In this document: positions 1-10,725 of the stretch, piece by piece
Numbering within the stretch: position 1 is the stretch's first letter
Layout: each line of letters starts with the position of its first letter
Source of the DNA: Onishia taeanensis
GTDB lineage: Bacteria > Pseudomonadota > Gammaproteobacteria > Pseudomonadales > Halomonadaceae
Length of the DNA stretch: 64,000 nt
Direction of reading: 5' to 3'
Assembly (NCBI RefSeq): GCF_013349955.1
Contig: NZ_JABVXC010000005.1
Span: 113,679-177,678 of the forward strand
Program-made: the position numbers and the translations under genes
The notes under the pieces: model-generated
Told to the model about the DNA's origin: nothing
The model's database searches: none
The model's input: the letters and a program-made list of their open reading frames with translations, nothing else

Positions 1-759
1 CTGGACAACTACACCAAGATCTTCACCGATCCGGACATCCGCGGGCCCTTCCTGCAGATCTTCGTCTGGACCTTCGTGTTCGCCGGGCTGACGGTGGTCT
101 TCACCCTGGCGGTGGGCTTCACCTTGGCCGCGCTGTTGCAGTGGGACCAGCTCAAGGGCAAAGCTGTCTACCGCACCCTGCTGATCCTGCCCTATGCGGT
201 GCCGGCCTTCATCTCGATCCTGATCTTCAAAGGCATGTTCAACCAGAACCACGGTGAGATAAATCTGATCCTCGAAAACCTCTTCGGCATCAGCCCCGAC
301 TGGTTCACCGACCCGGCGATGGCGCGCACCATGTTGTTGATCGTCAACACCTGGCTCGGCTACCCCTACATGCTGCTGCTATGCATGGGGCTGATTCAGT
401 CGGTCCCCAACGATCTCTACGAAGCCTCGGCGGTAGACGGCGGCGGGCCGCTGACCAATATGTGGCGCATCACCCTGCCGCTGATCCTGAAGCCGTTGAC
501 GCCGCTGCTGATCGCCGCCTTCGCCTTCAACTTCAACAACTTCGTGCTGATCGCCCTGCTCACCGGCGGTAAGCCGGACATCCTCGGTGCCAGTACCCCG
601 GCGGGCACCACCGACCTGCTGGTCAGCTACACCTATCGCATCGCCTTCCAGGATGCCGGCCAGAACTTCGGCCTGGCGGCTGCCATCGCCACGCTGATCT
701 TCCTGCTGGTGGTGGGGCTGTCGTGGCTCAATCTGCGCCTGTCCAAGGTCAAGGTCTAA
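1..759 (+). CDS. malF: Maltose/alpha-glucoside ABC transporter permease MalF (5'-truncated by window)
   Basis: Inner-membrane permease subunit of a maltose-type ABC importer. The frame is open from base 1, so the window holds only the C-terminal 252 residues. The permease EAA loop is visible around residue 141 (EASAVDGGG, followed by ITLPL), and the tail [17 protein letters not shown] is very like the end of enterobacterial MalF. Several hydrophobic segments fit the MalF transmembrane core. It stops 14 nt before malG and shares its transcript; malE would be expected upstream, outside the window. Confidence 0.93.
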   Translation: MDNYTKIFTDPDIRGPFLQIFVWTFVFAGLTVVFTLAVGFTLAALLQWDQLKGKAVYRTLLILPYAVPAFISILIFKGMFNQNHGEINLILENLFGISPDWFTDPAMARTMLLIVNTWLGYPYMLLLCMGLIQSVPNDLYEASAVDGGGPLTNMWRITLPLILKPLTPLLIAAFAFNFNNFVLIALLTGGKPDILGASTPAGTTDLLVSYTYRIAFQDAGQNFGLAAAIATLIFLLVVGLSWLNLRLSKVKV

Positions 760-773
760 GGAGAAGTCGTCTC

Positions 774-1664
774 ATGGCCATGGTTCAACCCCGTTCGATC
801 CGTACCCGCAAGCTGGGCGCACACCTGGCGCTACTGGGGTTCGTCAGCCTGGTGGTGTTCCCGCTGCTGCTGGTGATCTCGATCTCCTTCCGCGAGGGCA
901 ACTTCGCCACCGGCAGCCTGATCCCTGAACGCTTCTCGCTGGAGCACTGGGCACTGGCCTTCGGCATCCCCTGGGAGCGCGCCGATGGCACCGTCGTCCA
1001 GCCGCCGTTCCCGGTGCTGCTGTGGTTGTGGAATTCGATCAAGGTGGCGTTGGCGTCTTCGCTGATGATACTCGCCCTCTCCACCACCAGCGCTTATGCC
1101 TTCGCGCGCATGCGCTTCGCCGGCAAGGCGCCGATCCTCAAGGGCATGCTGATCTTCCAGATGTTCCCCGCGGTGCTCTCGCTGGTGGCGCTCTATGCAT
1201 TGTTTGATCGCCTCGGCCAGTTGGTGCCCTGGCTGGGGCTCAACACTCACGGCGCGCTGATTCTGGCGTCGCTGGGCGCGGTGGCGCTGCATATCTGGAC
1301 CATCAAGGGCTATTTCGAGTCCATCGACGGCTCCCTGGAGGAGGCGGCGATGGTCGACGGCGCCAGTACCTGGCAGGCCTTCTATCATATTCTGCTGCCG
1401 CTCTCGGTGCCGATCCTGATGGTGGTGTTCATCCTCGCCTTCATCATGTCGATCATGGAATATCCCATGGCCTCGGTGCTGCTGCTCGACGAGGACAAGC
1501 TGACACTCGCCGTCGGCGCCCAGCAGTATCTCGCCGAACATAATCCGCGCTGGGGTGACTTCGCCGCTGCGGCGGTGCTCTCTGGGCTACCCATTACCCT
1601 AGCCTTCCTGCTATGCCAGCGCTGGATCGCCGGCGGGCTCACTGCCGGTGGGGTAAAGGGCTAA
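774..1664 (+). CDS. malG: Maltose/alpha-glucoside ABC transporter permease MalG
   Basis: Second permease of the maltose-type importer, 296 residues as in E. coli MalG. I chose the ATG at 774 because the protein then begins MAMVQP like enterobacterial MalG and is preceded by an AAGGAG-type ribosome site (758-763); an in-frame extension to 723 would run into malF. Family hallmarks are the stretch [11 protein letters not shown], the EAA loop near residue 189 ([10 protein letters not shown]) that docks on MalK, and the terminal TAGGVKG. About six transmembrane segments. It is the last gene of its transcript, followed by an intrinsic terminator. Confidence 0.95.
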   Translation: MAMVQPRSIRTRKLGAHLALLGFVSLVVFPLLLVISISFREGNFATGSLIPERFSLEHWALAFGIPWERADGTVVQPPFPVLLWLWNSIKVALASSLMILALSTTSAYAFARMRFAGKAPILKGMLIFQMFPAVLSLVALYALFDRLGQLVPWLGLNTHGALILASLGAVALHIWTIKGYFESIDGSLEEAAMVDGASTWQAFYHILLPLSVPILMVVFILAFIMSIMEYPMASVLLLDEDKLTLAVGAQQYLAEHNPRWGDFAAAAVLSGLPITLAFLLCQRWIAGGLTAGGVKG

Positions 1665-1701
1665 GCCCCTGATTTCCTCGTCCCGACAGGGACCCCCCTT
1701 T

Positions 1702-1725
1702 CCCCGGCCTTCGCCGGGGTTTTTT
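1702..1725 (+). terminator. Intrinsic terminator after malG
   Basis: A perfect 7-bp stem CCCCGGC/GCCGGGG with a CTTC loop is followed at once by six T residues. It lies 38 nt after the malG stop and ends the malFG transcript. Confidence 0.9.
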
Positions 1726-1896
1726 ATGTCGTGGTCGAAGCCATGGCAGGTTGTGGGGGGGCGACTTCCGGAAGCATGTCGTCCCGCTGGCGCCGGCGTC
1801 GAGGGGGCGATGAGCGTGGCTATCCCGTGTCAGGGCCGCGCTCCCTGCGAGAGAGTGGTTTTCCTCCAGGCCAATCACGGCGATATGGCAACGACA

Positions 1897-1926
1897 ACGC
1901 CCCGGGCGCGAGGCGCACCGGGGCGT
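1897..1926 (-). terminator. Inverted repeat downstream of malK
   Basis: A 9-bp perfect inverted repeat ACGCCCCGG/CCGGGGCGT with a 12-nt loop sits 22 nt past the malK stop. Read on the minus strand it is followed by only a weak T tract, so terminator strength is uncertain. It lies between the converging malG and malK transcripts. Confidence 0.6.
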
Positions 1927-1948
1927 GGCAGAGCAGGGAGAGCGTCGT

Positions 1949-3051
<1,103 letters not shown>

Positions 3052-3064
<13 letters not shown>

Positions 3065-4725
3065 GAGGTTTCCTCGGAATCGGTGATGCAGCGAGCGATG
3101 GCGATGCCATAGGCGGGCAGTGTGAGCCCGCCATCCCGCCAACTGCCGTTGACCATCGCCGGTGCATCGTCGAGGGCCTGGGCATCCTTAGGCGCATCAA
3201 GCTCGCGGGGTTCACCGGCGAAGTTCAGCGCCACCAGCAGGCGCTCGCCCGCGTACTCACGCTCGAGGCATAGCACCTCGTCACGCACCGGTTGGTAGCA
3301 GACCGCGCCCTTGATCAGCGCCGGCCGGGTACGGCGGAAGGCCAGGAAGGCCCGGTAGGCGTTGAGCAGCGAGTCTGGGTCCAGGTCCTGCTGGTCCACG
3401 GCCAGGCCTAGGTGGGCGTCGGGCACCGGCAGCCAGGGCGTGGCCCGGGAGAAGCCGCCGTGGTGGGCATCGGCCCGCCACGGCATGGGCGTGCGGCAGC
3501 CGTCGCGGCCCTTGTAGCTTGGCCAGAAGGTGATGCCGGCCGGGTCGACCAGTTGCTCGAAGCTCAGCTCGGCCTCGGGCAGGCCCAGTTCCTCGCCCTG
3601 GTAGAGGCAGATGCTGCCGCGCTGGGTGAGCAGGAAGGCCAGGTAGAGGCGGAGCCTAGCGCTATCGTCTTCGGCGCCCCAGCGGGTGGCCAGGCGGGTG
3701 ACGTCGTGGTTGCCCAGCGCCCAGCACGGCCAACCGTCGCCGATGCGCGCCTCCATGGCGGCGAGCGTCTCACGCAGGAATTCCGGGTCATGCCGTTCGC
3801 CGAGCAGGTCGAAGGAGTAGGCCATGTGCAGACGATTACCGCCCTGGGTGTACGCGGCCATCACGCCCAGGGAGTCGTCGTCGCCGACCTCGCCGACGCT
3901 GGTGGTGCCGGGGTATTCGTCGAGCAGCGCCCGAAGCCGCTCGAGGAAGGCCAGGTTTTCGGGCTGGGTCTTGTCGTAGAGGTGCTGCTGATAGCCGTAT
4001 GGATTGTCCGGCCGCACGCCGATGAAGCCTGCGGCGATCCCCTCCCGGGGGGGGTTGTCCTTGAGCTCGCCGTGGGTACAGAAGTTCACCGCATCCAGCC
4101 GGAAGCCGTCGACGCCGCGCTCCAGCCAGAAGCGCACCTCGCCCAGAATGGCCTCGACCACCTCGGGCGTCTGGAAGTTGAGGTCAGGCTGTTCGACCAG
4201 GAAGTTGTGCAGGTAGTACTGGCAGCGGCGGGTGTCCCACTGCCAGGCGGAGCCGCCGAAGATCGCCTGCCAGTTGGTGGGCGGCGCACCGTCGGGCCGG
4301 GGGTCGGCCCACACGTACCAGTCGGCCTTGGGGTTGTCGCGGCTCTGTCGGCTTTCCTGGAACCAGGCATGCTGGTCGGAAGTGTGGGAGAGCACTTGGT
4401 CGATGGTGACCCGGAGACCGCGGGCATGGGCGGCCTCGACCAGGCGGTCGAAGTCCTCGAGGGTGCCGAACATGGGATCGACGCCCCGGTAGTCACTGAC
4501 GTCGTAGCCGAAGTCCTTCATCGGCGAGGTGAAGAAGGGCGACAGCCAGATGGCGTCGACATTCAGCGAGGCAATGTAGTCGAGCCTGTCGATCACGCCC
4601 TGCAGATCGCCGATGCCGTCGCCATTGGTATCCAGGAAGCTGCGCGGATAGATCTGGTAGATCACCGCGCCGCGCCACCAGTCGGCGCCCTCGCGGCCGA
4701 GGTACTGAGAGGTATCTGTGATCAT
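3052..4725 (-). CDS. GH13 alpha-glucosidase (oligo-1,6-glucosidase/sucrose-active type)
   Basis: Cytoplasmic GH13 enzyme of 557 residues without a signal peptide, hydrolysing alpha-glucosides such as maltose or sucrose brought in by MalFGK. The catalytic set is complete: nucleophile D211 in GFRLDAVNF, acid/base E279 in SVGEVGDDD, and transition-state residue D341 in ALGNHDV. Overall sequence closely follows the Halomonas alpha-glucosidase (motifs [18 protein letters not shown]-like, [11 protein letters not shown]). The ATG at 4725 gives [10 protein letters not shown]; a longer reading upstream is low-complexity and unlike the family. It is followed by malK with a 13-nt overlap. Exact substrate range cannot be read from sequence. 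Confidence 0.93.
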
Positions 4726-4830
4726 GAGCCGGGTCCTCGTTGTGGATGGGCGTCGGTGCTGGGCCGCGCCCACGGGAAAGAGTGTCGGGCTCATGGTGGC
4801 GGGAGTGCCGAGGAGATAGATCCTCCCGTC

Positions 4831-4863
4831 GGGGACGAGACAGGCGTAGGCAGGGGGAGGAGG
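4831..4863 (+). promoter_or_regulatory. Candidate MalT boxes upstream of the alpha-glucosidase-malK operon
   Basis: Two same-orientation sites, GGGGACGAGA (4831-4840) and GGGGAGGAGG (4854-4863), lie 106-138 nt upstream of the alpha-glucosidase start. The second matches the E. coli MalT box consensus GGGGA(T/G)GAGG in all ten positions, the first in eight. A MalT homologue is encoded immediately upstream. G-rich runs arise easily in such DNA, so this is a hypothesis. Confidence 0.4.
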
Positions 4864-4871
4864 TGGAGCGA

Positions 4872-7598
4872 CTACTCCCCCTGGATGCGGCCCAGTAGGT
4901 CGCCGGCCAGGGCGATGGCCTCTTCCCGGCGGCGGATGTTCTGTTTCTGGTAGAGGCTGCGGATGTGCGTCTTGATGGTGGTCGGCGCCACCGAGAGCTG
5001 TTCGGCGATCTGCTCGTTGGACAACCCGGCGTGGATCAGGCCGAGAATCTGCCACTCGCGGCGGGTCAGCGGCGAGGTGCGGATCAGTTCGGGGACGTCG
5101 GGACGCGTGACGATGTCGGCGATCACGGTGTCGTCGAGCATCAGGCGCACGGCGCGGCCGAAGTCGCGCTGGCGGCCGGCCAGCATTATCAGTCGCTTGG
5201 CTCGCTCGCGCGCCAAGCCATCGAGTTCATGAGTCTCGAGCAGGGCCGTAAGCATGTCGTGAAGAGGCTTGCCCAGCCGCAGAAAACTCCCGGTCAAGGC
5301 CGTGCGCGTAGCTAGGTCGAGTGCCTTTGACATATGCCTCAGTGCCGCATCGCGGTGGTCGCATTGCCATTCCAGCGCCGCCAGACAAAGTTGGTTGCGA
5401 TTGGCATCGGTTATCAGGCCGAAGTGTTGGGTCTGTTCTTCTAGGGCTTCCAGCAGGGGGCGGGCCTCCTCCGGCCGGTCGAGTAGCATCAGGGCGCGGG
5501 CGTGATTGCGTACGTTAGCCTGGGCGAAATGGTTGCTGGCGGTGTCGAGTTCGGCCGCCGGCGCCTCCTGCAGCCAGCGGGTCACGGCATCGCGATCGTC
5601 GTTGGCCTGCCACCAGGCCAGCAGGATGGCATGAGCATTGGCACGCCAGTCGATGTGATAGTCGCCCTCGGCCAGTATCTTGCGCAGGCGGCGGATGTGG
5701 TCGGTGCAATGGGCCTGGTCACCACGGGCCAGGGCGACCTTGGCTAGACCGACGTGACACTGCAGGGTCCAGGCCTCGCCCTGACTGTCAAGTACGGCAA
5801 TGCCTTTGAGTGCCGCCTGCTCGGCCTCGTCCAGGCGGTGCCATTCCCACAGCAGCTGACTGCGGATGCGGTACAGGAACTCGGCCACCGGCAGACGGTC
5901 GAGGCCGCAGTGCTCGATGTGCGCGAAGGCACGTTCCTGGATATCGAACGCCGCCTGCAGGCGGCCCTGTGCCACCAGGGTCTCCGAGTGGTGGCACAGC
6001 GTCCAGAGGATCAATTGGTCGTCGCCGAGGTGTCTGGCTTGTTGCTCCACCGCCTGGATCCGGGCCAGCGATTCCTCCAGCTGGCCCTGAACGAAACGCG
6101 CTTCACAGTAGATGGCGCCGGCCGAGACCGGAGTGGCATCCAGATAGTGTGCGGGCAGCGTTAGCGCCTGCTGGGCCAGCGGGGCGGCCCGCTCGGCGTC
6201 GCCCTGGTTGATCGCCAACTGCGCGCGAAGCGTGGCGAACTCGGCGGCCAGCGCTTGCCAGTCCGGTTCATCGAGTTGTGCCTCGATCCAGCCGATGGTC
6301 CGCTCGGTGCGGTCGAACTGGTACTGGGCATGCGTGACCCAGCCATAGATCAGGGTCAGCCGAGGTGAGGCGCTGAGCCGGGCTTCGCCGAGGGTTTCCA
6401 TGGCCCGCGCCAGCAGGGCGAAGTGGCCGTTGGCTAGCAGGTGCGGGCCGTGGTGTTCGATCAGCGTCGCTAGAGCCGCCGGCTGGTCGGCATTGATGGC
6501 CTGGGCAAGCGCCAGGTCGGGCTTCCCCAGCGCCAGCCATGCGGCGCTGGCTCGGCGGTGCAGCTGGTGTTGGGAGTCAAGGCTCATTTCATGTCGACGA
6601 TGGCACAGGTACTGGGCGAACAAGGGATGAAAGCGCCACCATTGATCGTCGGGGGACAAGCGGTAGAGAAACAGGCCCGCCCGGTCCAGGGCTTCCAAGC
6701 GTTGGGTGATCCGGTCACCTTCCAGCAAGCGTGCCACCAGCTGAGGCGAGAAGCGTTCCAGTACCCCGAGCTGCAGCAGCAACTGGCGGTCGTCGTCATC
6801 GGCACGCCCACTCAGTAGGTCGTCAAACCAGGCCACGAAGTCCGGGTGCGCGCCGCTCATGCGATCGAGCAGGGCATCGAAGCCGGCTCGCGTGGTGGTG
6901 CGCTCGACCAGCCAGTTGAGGGCCATGATCCAGCCTTCAGTCAGGCGCAAGGCGCGCTCCAGGCTGACTCGGCTAGGAGGGAAGATAAGCTGCTCGGCGC
7001 ACAGCGTTTGGGCTTCTTCATGGTCGAAGGCCAGCGCCTCGACGCCGACTTCCTCTAGCTCGCCGCGCAGGCGAAGCGCCGGCAGGCCAAGGGACGGCCA
7101 GGTGCGCGAGACCAGCGTCAGGGTCAGCCAGGGGGGCTGGTGGCGAAGCCAATGCATTAGGCCGGCCAGGATCTCGGGGTTGGTGATATGCTCGAACTCG
7201 TCAATCACCAGTCGGCAGGGCTTGGCCTCGCCGGGCAGCTGTGACAGCCAGGTTTCGACGGTATCCTCCAGGGAGACATCAGGATATTCAGTCGAGTCGC
7301 CGCTGGACGGGGGCGAGCACTGGAGATGCTCCCGGAACAGGGTGCCGAGGGCAGCCTCGAAGTAGCGAATGAAGCGCAGTGGGACATTGTCCTGAGGATC
7401 GAGCCGCAGCCAGGATGCCGCTTGTTCTAGAGCCGGCAAGCGCTCGGCGAGCAGCGTGGTCTTGCCGTAGCCGGGGGGAGCATGAATCACCAGCACGCGG
7501 ATGCGCTCGTCGAGCACGAAGTGATCGTTGAGGCGCTCTCGAGCGACTGTGGTGGGCGGCAACAGTGGCGGAGCGAGCTTGTCTGGCATCAGTCGCAT
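4872..7598 (-). CDS. malT: MalT-type ATP-dependent LuxR-family transcriptional activator
   Basis: STAND-class signal-transduction ATPase of 908 residues (E. coli MalT has 901). An N-terminal NOD begins with ERLNDHFVL and Walker A PPGYGKTT at residues 42-48; Walker B-like LVIDEFEHI follows near 130. The middle is helical repeat (TPR-like) sequence, and the C-terminal 65 residues are a LuxR/FixJ helix-turn-helix (TRREWQILGLIHAGLSNEQI). In the family, maltotriose plus ATP triggers oligomerisation and activation of mal promoters. It lies upstream of the alpha-glucosidase gene on the same strand, 146 nt apart, and is divergent from the GH32 gene. Start ATG 7598 or 7589. Confidence 0.9.
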   Translation of the reverse strand: MRLMPDKLAPPLLPPTTVARERLNDHFVLDERIRVLVIHAPPGYGKTTLLAERLPALEQAASWLRLDPQDNVPLRFIRYFEAALGTLFREHLQCSPPSSGDSTEYPDVSLEDTVETWLSQLPGEAKPCRLVIDEFEHITNPEILAGLMHWLRHQPPWLTLTLVSRTWPSLGLPALRLRGELEEVGVEALAFDHEEAQTLCAEQLIFPPSRVSLERALRLTEGWIMALNWLVERTTTRAGFDALLDRMSGAHPDFVAWFDDLLSGRADDDDRQLLLQLGVLERFSPQLVARLLEGDRITQRLEALDRAGLFLYRLSPDDQWWRFHPLFAQYLCHRRHEMSLDSQHQLHRRASAAWLALGKPDLALAQAINADQPAALATLIEHHGPHLLANGHFALLARAMETLGEARLSASPRLTLIYGWVTHAQYQFDRTERTIGWIEAQLDEPDWQALAAEFATLRAQLAINQGDAERAAPLAQQALTLPAHYLDATPVSAGAIYCEARFVQGQLEESLARIQAVEQQARHLGDDQLILWTLCHHSETLVAQGRLQAAFDIQERAFAHIEHCGLDRLPVAEFLYRIRSQLLWEWHRLDEAEQAALKGIAVLDSQGEAWTLQCHVGLAKVALARGDQAHCTDHIRRLRKILAEGDYHIDWRANAHAILLAWWQANDDRDAVTRWLQEAPAAELDTASNHFAQANVRNHARALMLLDRPEEARPLLEALEEQTQHFGLITDANRNQLCLAALEWQCDHRDAALRHMSKALDLATRTALTGSFLRLGKPLHDMLTALLETHELDGLARERAKRLIMLAGRQRDFGRAVRLMLDDTVIADIVTRPDVPELIRTSPLTRREWQILGLIHAGLSNEQIAEQLSVAPTTIKTHIRSLYQKQNIRRREEAIALAGDLLGRIQGE

Positions 7599-7733
7599 AT
7601 CACACCGGAATAGGGGCTTAATCGTTATAGATTTCCTCTAGTATGCCCAACCGGTGAGCCCTACGGGACTCTGTTCGACCAAGGTGTTAGGGTCGTCGCT
7701 CTGTTCCGACGCCACCATCGCCGCGAGCCTGAC

Positions 7734-9311
7734 ATGACCGATGCTATCGCCCCTACGCCGGCATATCGTCCGCTATTGCACTTCACGCCGCCCAAGGGCT
7801 GGATGAATGATCCCAACGGGCTGGTGCATCACGCGGGGCAGTACCATCTCTTCTACCAGTATTATCCGCATGACACCGCCTGGGGGCCGATGCACTGGGG
7901 ACATGCCAGCAGCGGCGACCTGGTGCACTGGACCCATCGGCCGGTGGCGCTCACGCCCGATGAACACGGCATGTGCTTTTCGGGCAGTGCGGTAGTCGAT
8001 TGGCAGCATGCCTTCGTGCCGGAATGCGAGATCACCACGGCACCGCGCAAGGCCGAGTGCGGCACGCTGCGTGCGGACATGCTCACGCCCCTGGTGGCCT
8101 TCTTTACCCGCCACGTGCCGGGCGGCTCCCCCGAGCGAGACCATCAGTCCCAAGCGATGGCAGCCAGCCGCGATGGCGGGCGTAGCTGGCAGGCGCGTGA
8201 TGCGGCGATCCTCGACAACCCGGGGCTTCAGGACTTTCGCGATCCCAAGGTGTTCTGGCATGCCGAAAGCGCGCACTGGGTGATGATCCTCACCGAGGGG
8301 CAAACGCTCGGCATCTATCGCACCCAGGGAGGCGCTGACTGGGAGAAGGTTTCCACCTTTGGTGCCGGTTATGGCGCTCACGACGATCTGGCCTGGGAAT
8401 GCCCCGACCTCTTCCCGCTGCCGGTAGAAGGCCGAGTCGGCACCGATCAGCAGGGGGGTGACGGCACGGATCTCGACGCGGGCGCCGATAGCTTTGAGGA
8501 GCGCTGGGTGTTGATGGTCGGCGTGCAGCGCTGTGGCCCTGCTGGTGGCTCCGGCACCCAGGTGTTCATCGGTGACTTCGACGGCATTCGCTTCAAGCCT
8601 GATCAGGCCCCAGAGACGGTAACCTGGTTCGATCACGGCGCCGACTGCTACGCCGCCCAGAGCTGGTCGGATCATCCCGGTGAGCGCCTGGTGATCGGCT
8701 GGATGAGCAACTGGCTATACGCGCATCAGACGCCGACCGGTGACTGGCGCGGCGCGATGACGATTCCCCGAGCGCTGAGCCTTGCTCGTGATGAGCAAGG
8801 CGAGGGTCATGTGCTGCGCCAGGCGATTCCGGATCGGGTTCGCGATAGCGCCCTGGCCCTCGATGCGATTATGGTACCGCGCCAGCCGGCGACCGGCAGC
8901 GTCCTGGAGCTTGGCGAGGCCGAGGCCGCCTTGGCCGAATTCCGGCTCGATCTCGTACCGGGCGCCACGGTGGTGCTTCGCCCCTTCGGCGACGACAGCC
9001 TGGTCTATCGGCTGGAATACATGGACGCCGGCCTCGATGTGACCGTTGAACGTATCGCGCCGTCTGACCCGGACGCGAGTCAAGCGGCCGCACTGAGTGA
9101 GCACTTCCCGCACTGCACCCACTACCATTTGGCCGCCGGGCCGCGCATCGCCTGTCAGCTGTTGCGCGATCGCTGCTCGGCGGAGCTGTTTATCGATGAC
9201 GGGAGGCTGGTGATCACCGAGCTTGCTTTTCCAACCGCGCCGCTGCCGATGACGCTGAGCGTCGAGCAGGGTGAGGTCGGCCTCGGCGCCGTCAGCGGTC
9301 GGCACTGGTAG
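7734..9311 (+). CDS. GH32 beta-fructofuranosidase (invertase / sucrose-6-phosphate hydrolase family)
   Basis: Glycoside hydrolase family 32 enzyme, 525 residues, no signal peptide, hence an intracellular sucrose (or sucrose-6-phosphate) hydrolase. The nucleophile motif WMNDPNG places D26, the RDP motif (DFRDPKVFW) is near residue 169, and the acid/base E222 lies in WECPDLF. A C-terminal beta-sandwich segment follows after about residue 390. No PTS gene is visible and the neighbours are an ABC importer set, so unphosphorylated sucrose is the likelier substrate (inference). It is divergent from malT and convergent with the LacI-type gene, with 36 nt between stops. Confidence 0.92.
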   Translation: MTDAIAPTPAYRPLLHFTPPKGWMNDPNGLVHHAGQYHLFYQYYPHDTAWGPMHWGHASSGDLVHWTHRPVALTPDEHGMCFSGSAVVDWQHAFVPECEITTAPRKAECGTLRADMLTPLVAFFTRHVPGGSPERDHQSQAMAASRDGGRSWQARDAAILDNPGLQDFRDPKVFWHAESAHWVMILTEGQTLGIYRTQGGADWEKVSTFGAGYGAHDDLAWECPDLFPLPVEGRVGTDQQGGDGTDLDAGADSFEERWVLMVGVQRCGPAGGSGTQVFIGDFDGIRFKPDQAPETVTWFDHGADCYAAQSWSDHPGERLVIGWMSNWLYAHQTPTGDWRGAMTIPRALSLARDEQGEGHVLRQAIPDRVRDSALALDAIMVPRQPATGSVLELGEAEAALAEFRLDLVPGATVVLRPFGDDSLVYRLEYMDAGLDVTVERIAPSDPDASQAAALSEHFPHCTHYHLAAGPRIACQLLRDRCSAELFIDDGRLVITELAFPTAPLPMTLSVEQGEVGLGAVSGRHW

Positions 9312-9347
9312 GCAGCCCTGACCGTGCGACCATGCCTGGGCAGGGCG

Positions 9348-10376
9348 TCAGGTGCTTTCACCGACCAGCAGCTCGAAGCCTACGTCGTGCTGTTCAGGAG
9401 TGCGAGCAGCGCCCTCGAGCCTGGCGATCACCCGGCGGGCGGCCTCGCGGCCGATGGTTTCTCGCGGTGAGCGGATGGTGGTCAGGCGGGGGGTGATGCG
9501 CTGACCGATCGGCAGGCCGTTGAAGCCGGCGATGGCGATCTCTTCGGGCACCCGGATGCCCTGACGCTGGGCGTGCAGGATGGCACCGGTGGCCAGATCA
9601 TCATTGGCGAAGTGGATCGCCGTGGCCTCCGGATGATGGGCGAGCACCTCTTCCAGCGCCTGGGCGCCGGTCTCGAACTGGCCGAGATGCTCCAGATCCA
9701 GCAGCGGTGCCGATAGATCTTGTTCTTCCAGCACCTCGCGGTGCCCCGCAAAACGCAGGCCGGCACGATAGTCGCGTTCCAGCTGGGCGGCCACATAGAC
9801 GATCCGGCGATGGCCGCGCCCGAGCAGGTGTCTCGCCATGCAGCGCCCGGCTTCGGCATGATCGAGCCCAATGTTCAGGTCCCGCGCTTCGCCAAGCTCC
9901 ATGATCTCGGCAATCGGGTGCTCCCAGTGCTCGAGCACGCGCTGGCAGGCCTCGTTATGACGCAGGCCGGTCACTACCAGCGCCGAGGAAGACCAGCCGA
10001 GGAAGGTACGCACCAGCTCGCATTCCCGGTCCAGGTCGTAGTCGGTGTTGCCGAGCAGGATCTGGTAGCCGTGGCGCTCGAACTCCGCCTGCAGGCCGGC
10101 GATTACCTCGACGAAGACGATATTGGCAAGCGACGGCACGATCACCGCGATGAAGCGCGAATTGGCCGAGGCCAGGCTGCCGGCCAGCATGTTGCGCACA
10201 TAGCCCACCTTGTCGATGGCTGCCTCGACGGTGGCCCGCGTCGCGGGACGCACCGCCTGCGGCGAGTTGAGCACCCTTGAGACGGTGATGGCTGAGACGC
10301 CGGCCTCCCGCGCCACGTCAGCGAGTGTCGGCTGCATGACACTCTTGCGATTGCGCCGCTGTTTGTCGCCCGCCAT
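9348..10376 (-). CDS. LacI/GntR-type transcriptional regulator
   Basis: A 342-residue LacI-family repressor. The start at 10376 has a strong site GGAGGG eight nt upstream; the longer reading upstream is arginine-rich noise. The N-terminal helix-turn-helix (LADVAREAGVSAITVSRVLN) begins near residue 17, followed by a periplasmic-binding-protein-like sensor domain (IAVIVPSLANIVF; DDLATGAI; GFNGLPIG). It resembles the gluconate-repressor branch. It is divergent from ltnD, so control of the sugar-acid cluster is the natural inference; it converges on the invertase gene and is less likely to serve it. Confidence 0.9.
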   Translation of the reverse strand: MAGDKQRRNRKSVMQPTLADVAREAGVSAITVSRVLNSPQAVRPATRATVEAAIDKVGYVRNMLAGSLASANSRFIAVIVPSLANIVFVEVIAGLQAEFERHGYQILLGNTDYDLDRECELVRTFLGWSSSALVVTGLRHNEACQRVLEHWEHPIAEIMELGEARDLNIGLDHAEAGRCMARHLLGRGHRRIVYVAAQLERDYRAGLRFAGHREVLEEQDLSAPLLDLEHLGQFETGAQALEEVLAHHPEATAIHFANDDLATGAILHAQRQGIRVPEEIAIAGFNGLPIGQRITPRLTTIRSPRETIGREAARRVIARLEGAARTPEQHDVGFELLVGEST

Positions 10377-10725
10377 GGGCTTTCCCTCCTGTGGTCGGTC
10401 CCTGACTGCTTGCTGATTGTCCGACGGCGCCTTTCCTGATCGTTCGCCCCTCGCTGTTCTTATCGGCCGCTGTGCGTTTTCCGGGCGGATTTTAGCCTTC
10501 GGTCCGGCCTCGGGCGAGGGCAACGATCTAAGGCGAGGCGTGTGATTAGACATTGGTCTCGCTTTGTGCGCTGTGTCTTGCTCTGACCAGAATCCTACTC
10601 TAAGAATGAATGGTAGCGCTAACATCGGCGCATCGCCAGAGCCATGCAGCGGCCATTCTTGCCCCTCTTAGGGCCCGCCAGACGAGCGCCATATTCGCTC
10701 ATGATCATTCAGCTAGGAGTCTTCC
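10377..10725. promoter_or_regulatory. Divergent regulatory region between the LacI-type gene and ltnD
   Basis: A 349-nt gene-free stretch between divergent start codons. Its clearest element is the near-palindrome at 10611-10624. I could not place -35/-10 boxes with confidence; short readings across it have no family character. Confidence 0.6.
10611..10624. promoter_or_regulatory. Candidate LacI-family operator
   Basis: The sequence TGGTAGCGCTAACA is a 14-nt near-perfect palindrome with a central CG, the form bound by LacI/GntR-class repressors. It lies 102 nt upstream of the ltnD start and 235 nt from the start of the LacI-type gene, where it could control both. Confidence 0.6.

Noticed and set aside
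3412-4953. Long open reading frame of 513 codons on the + strand across the alpha-glucosidase gene
   Set aside because: It is the antisense of a GH13 gene with full catalytic motifs; the product is Val/Gly/Ala/Glu-rich with no domain, as expected of GC-rich antisense frames.
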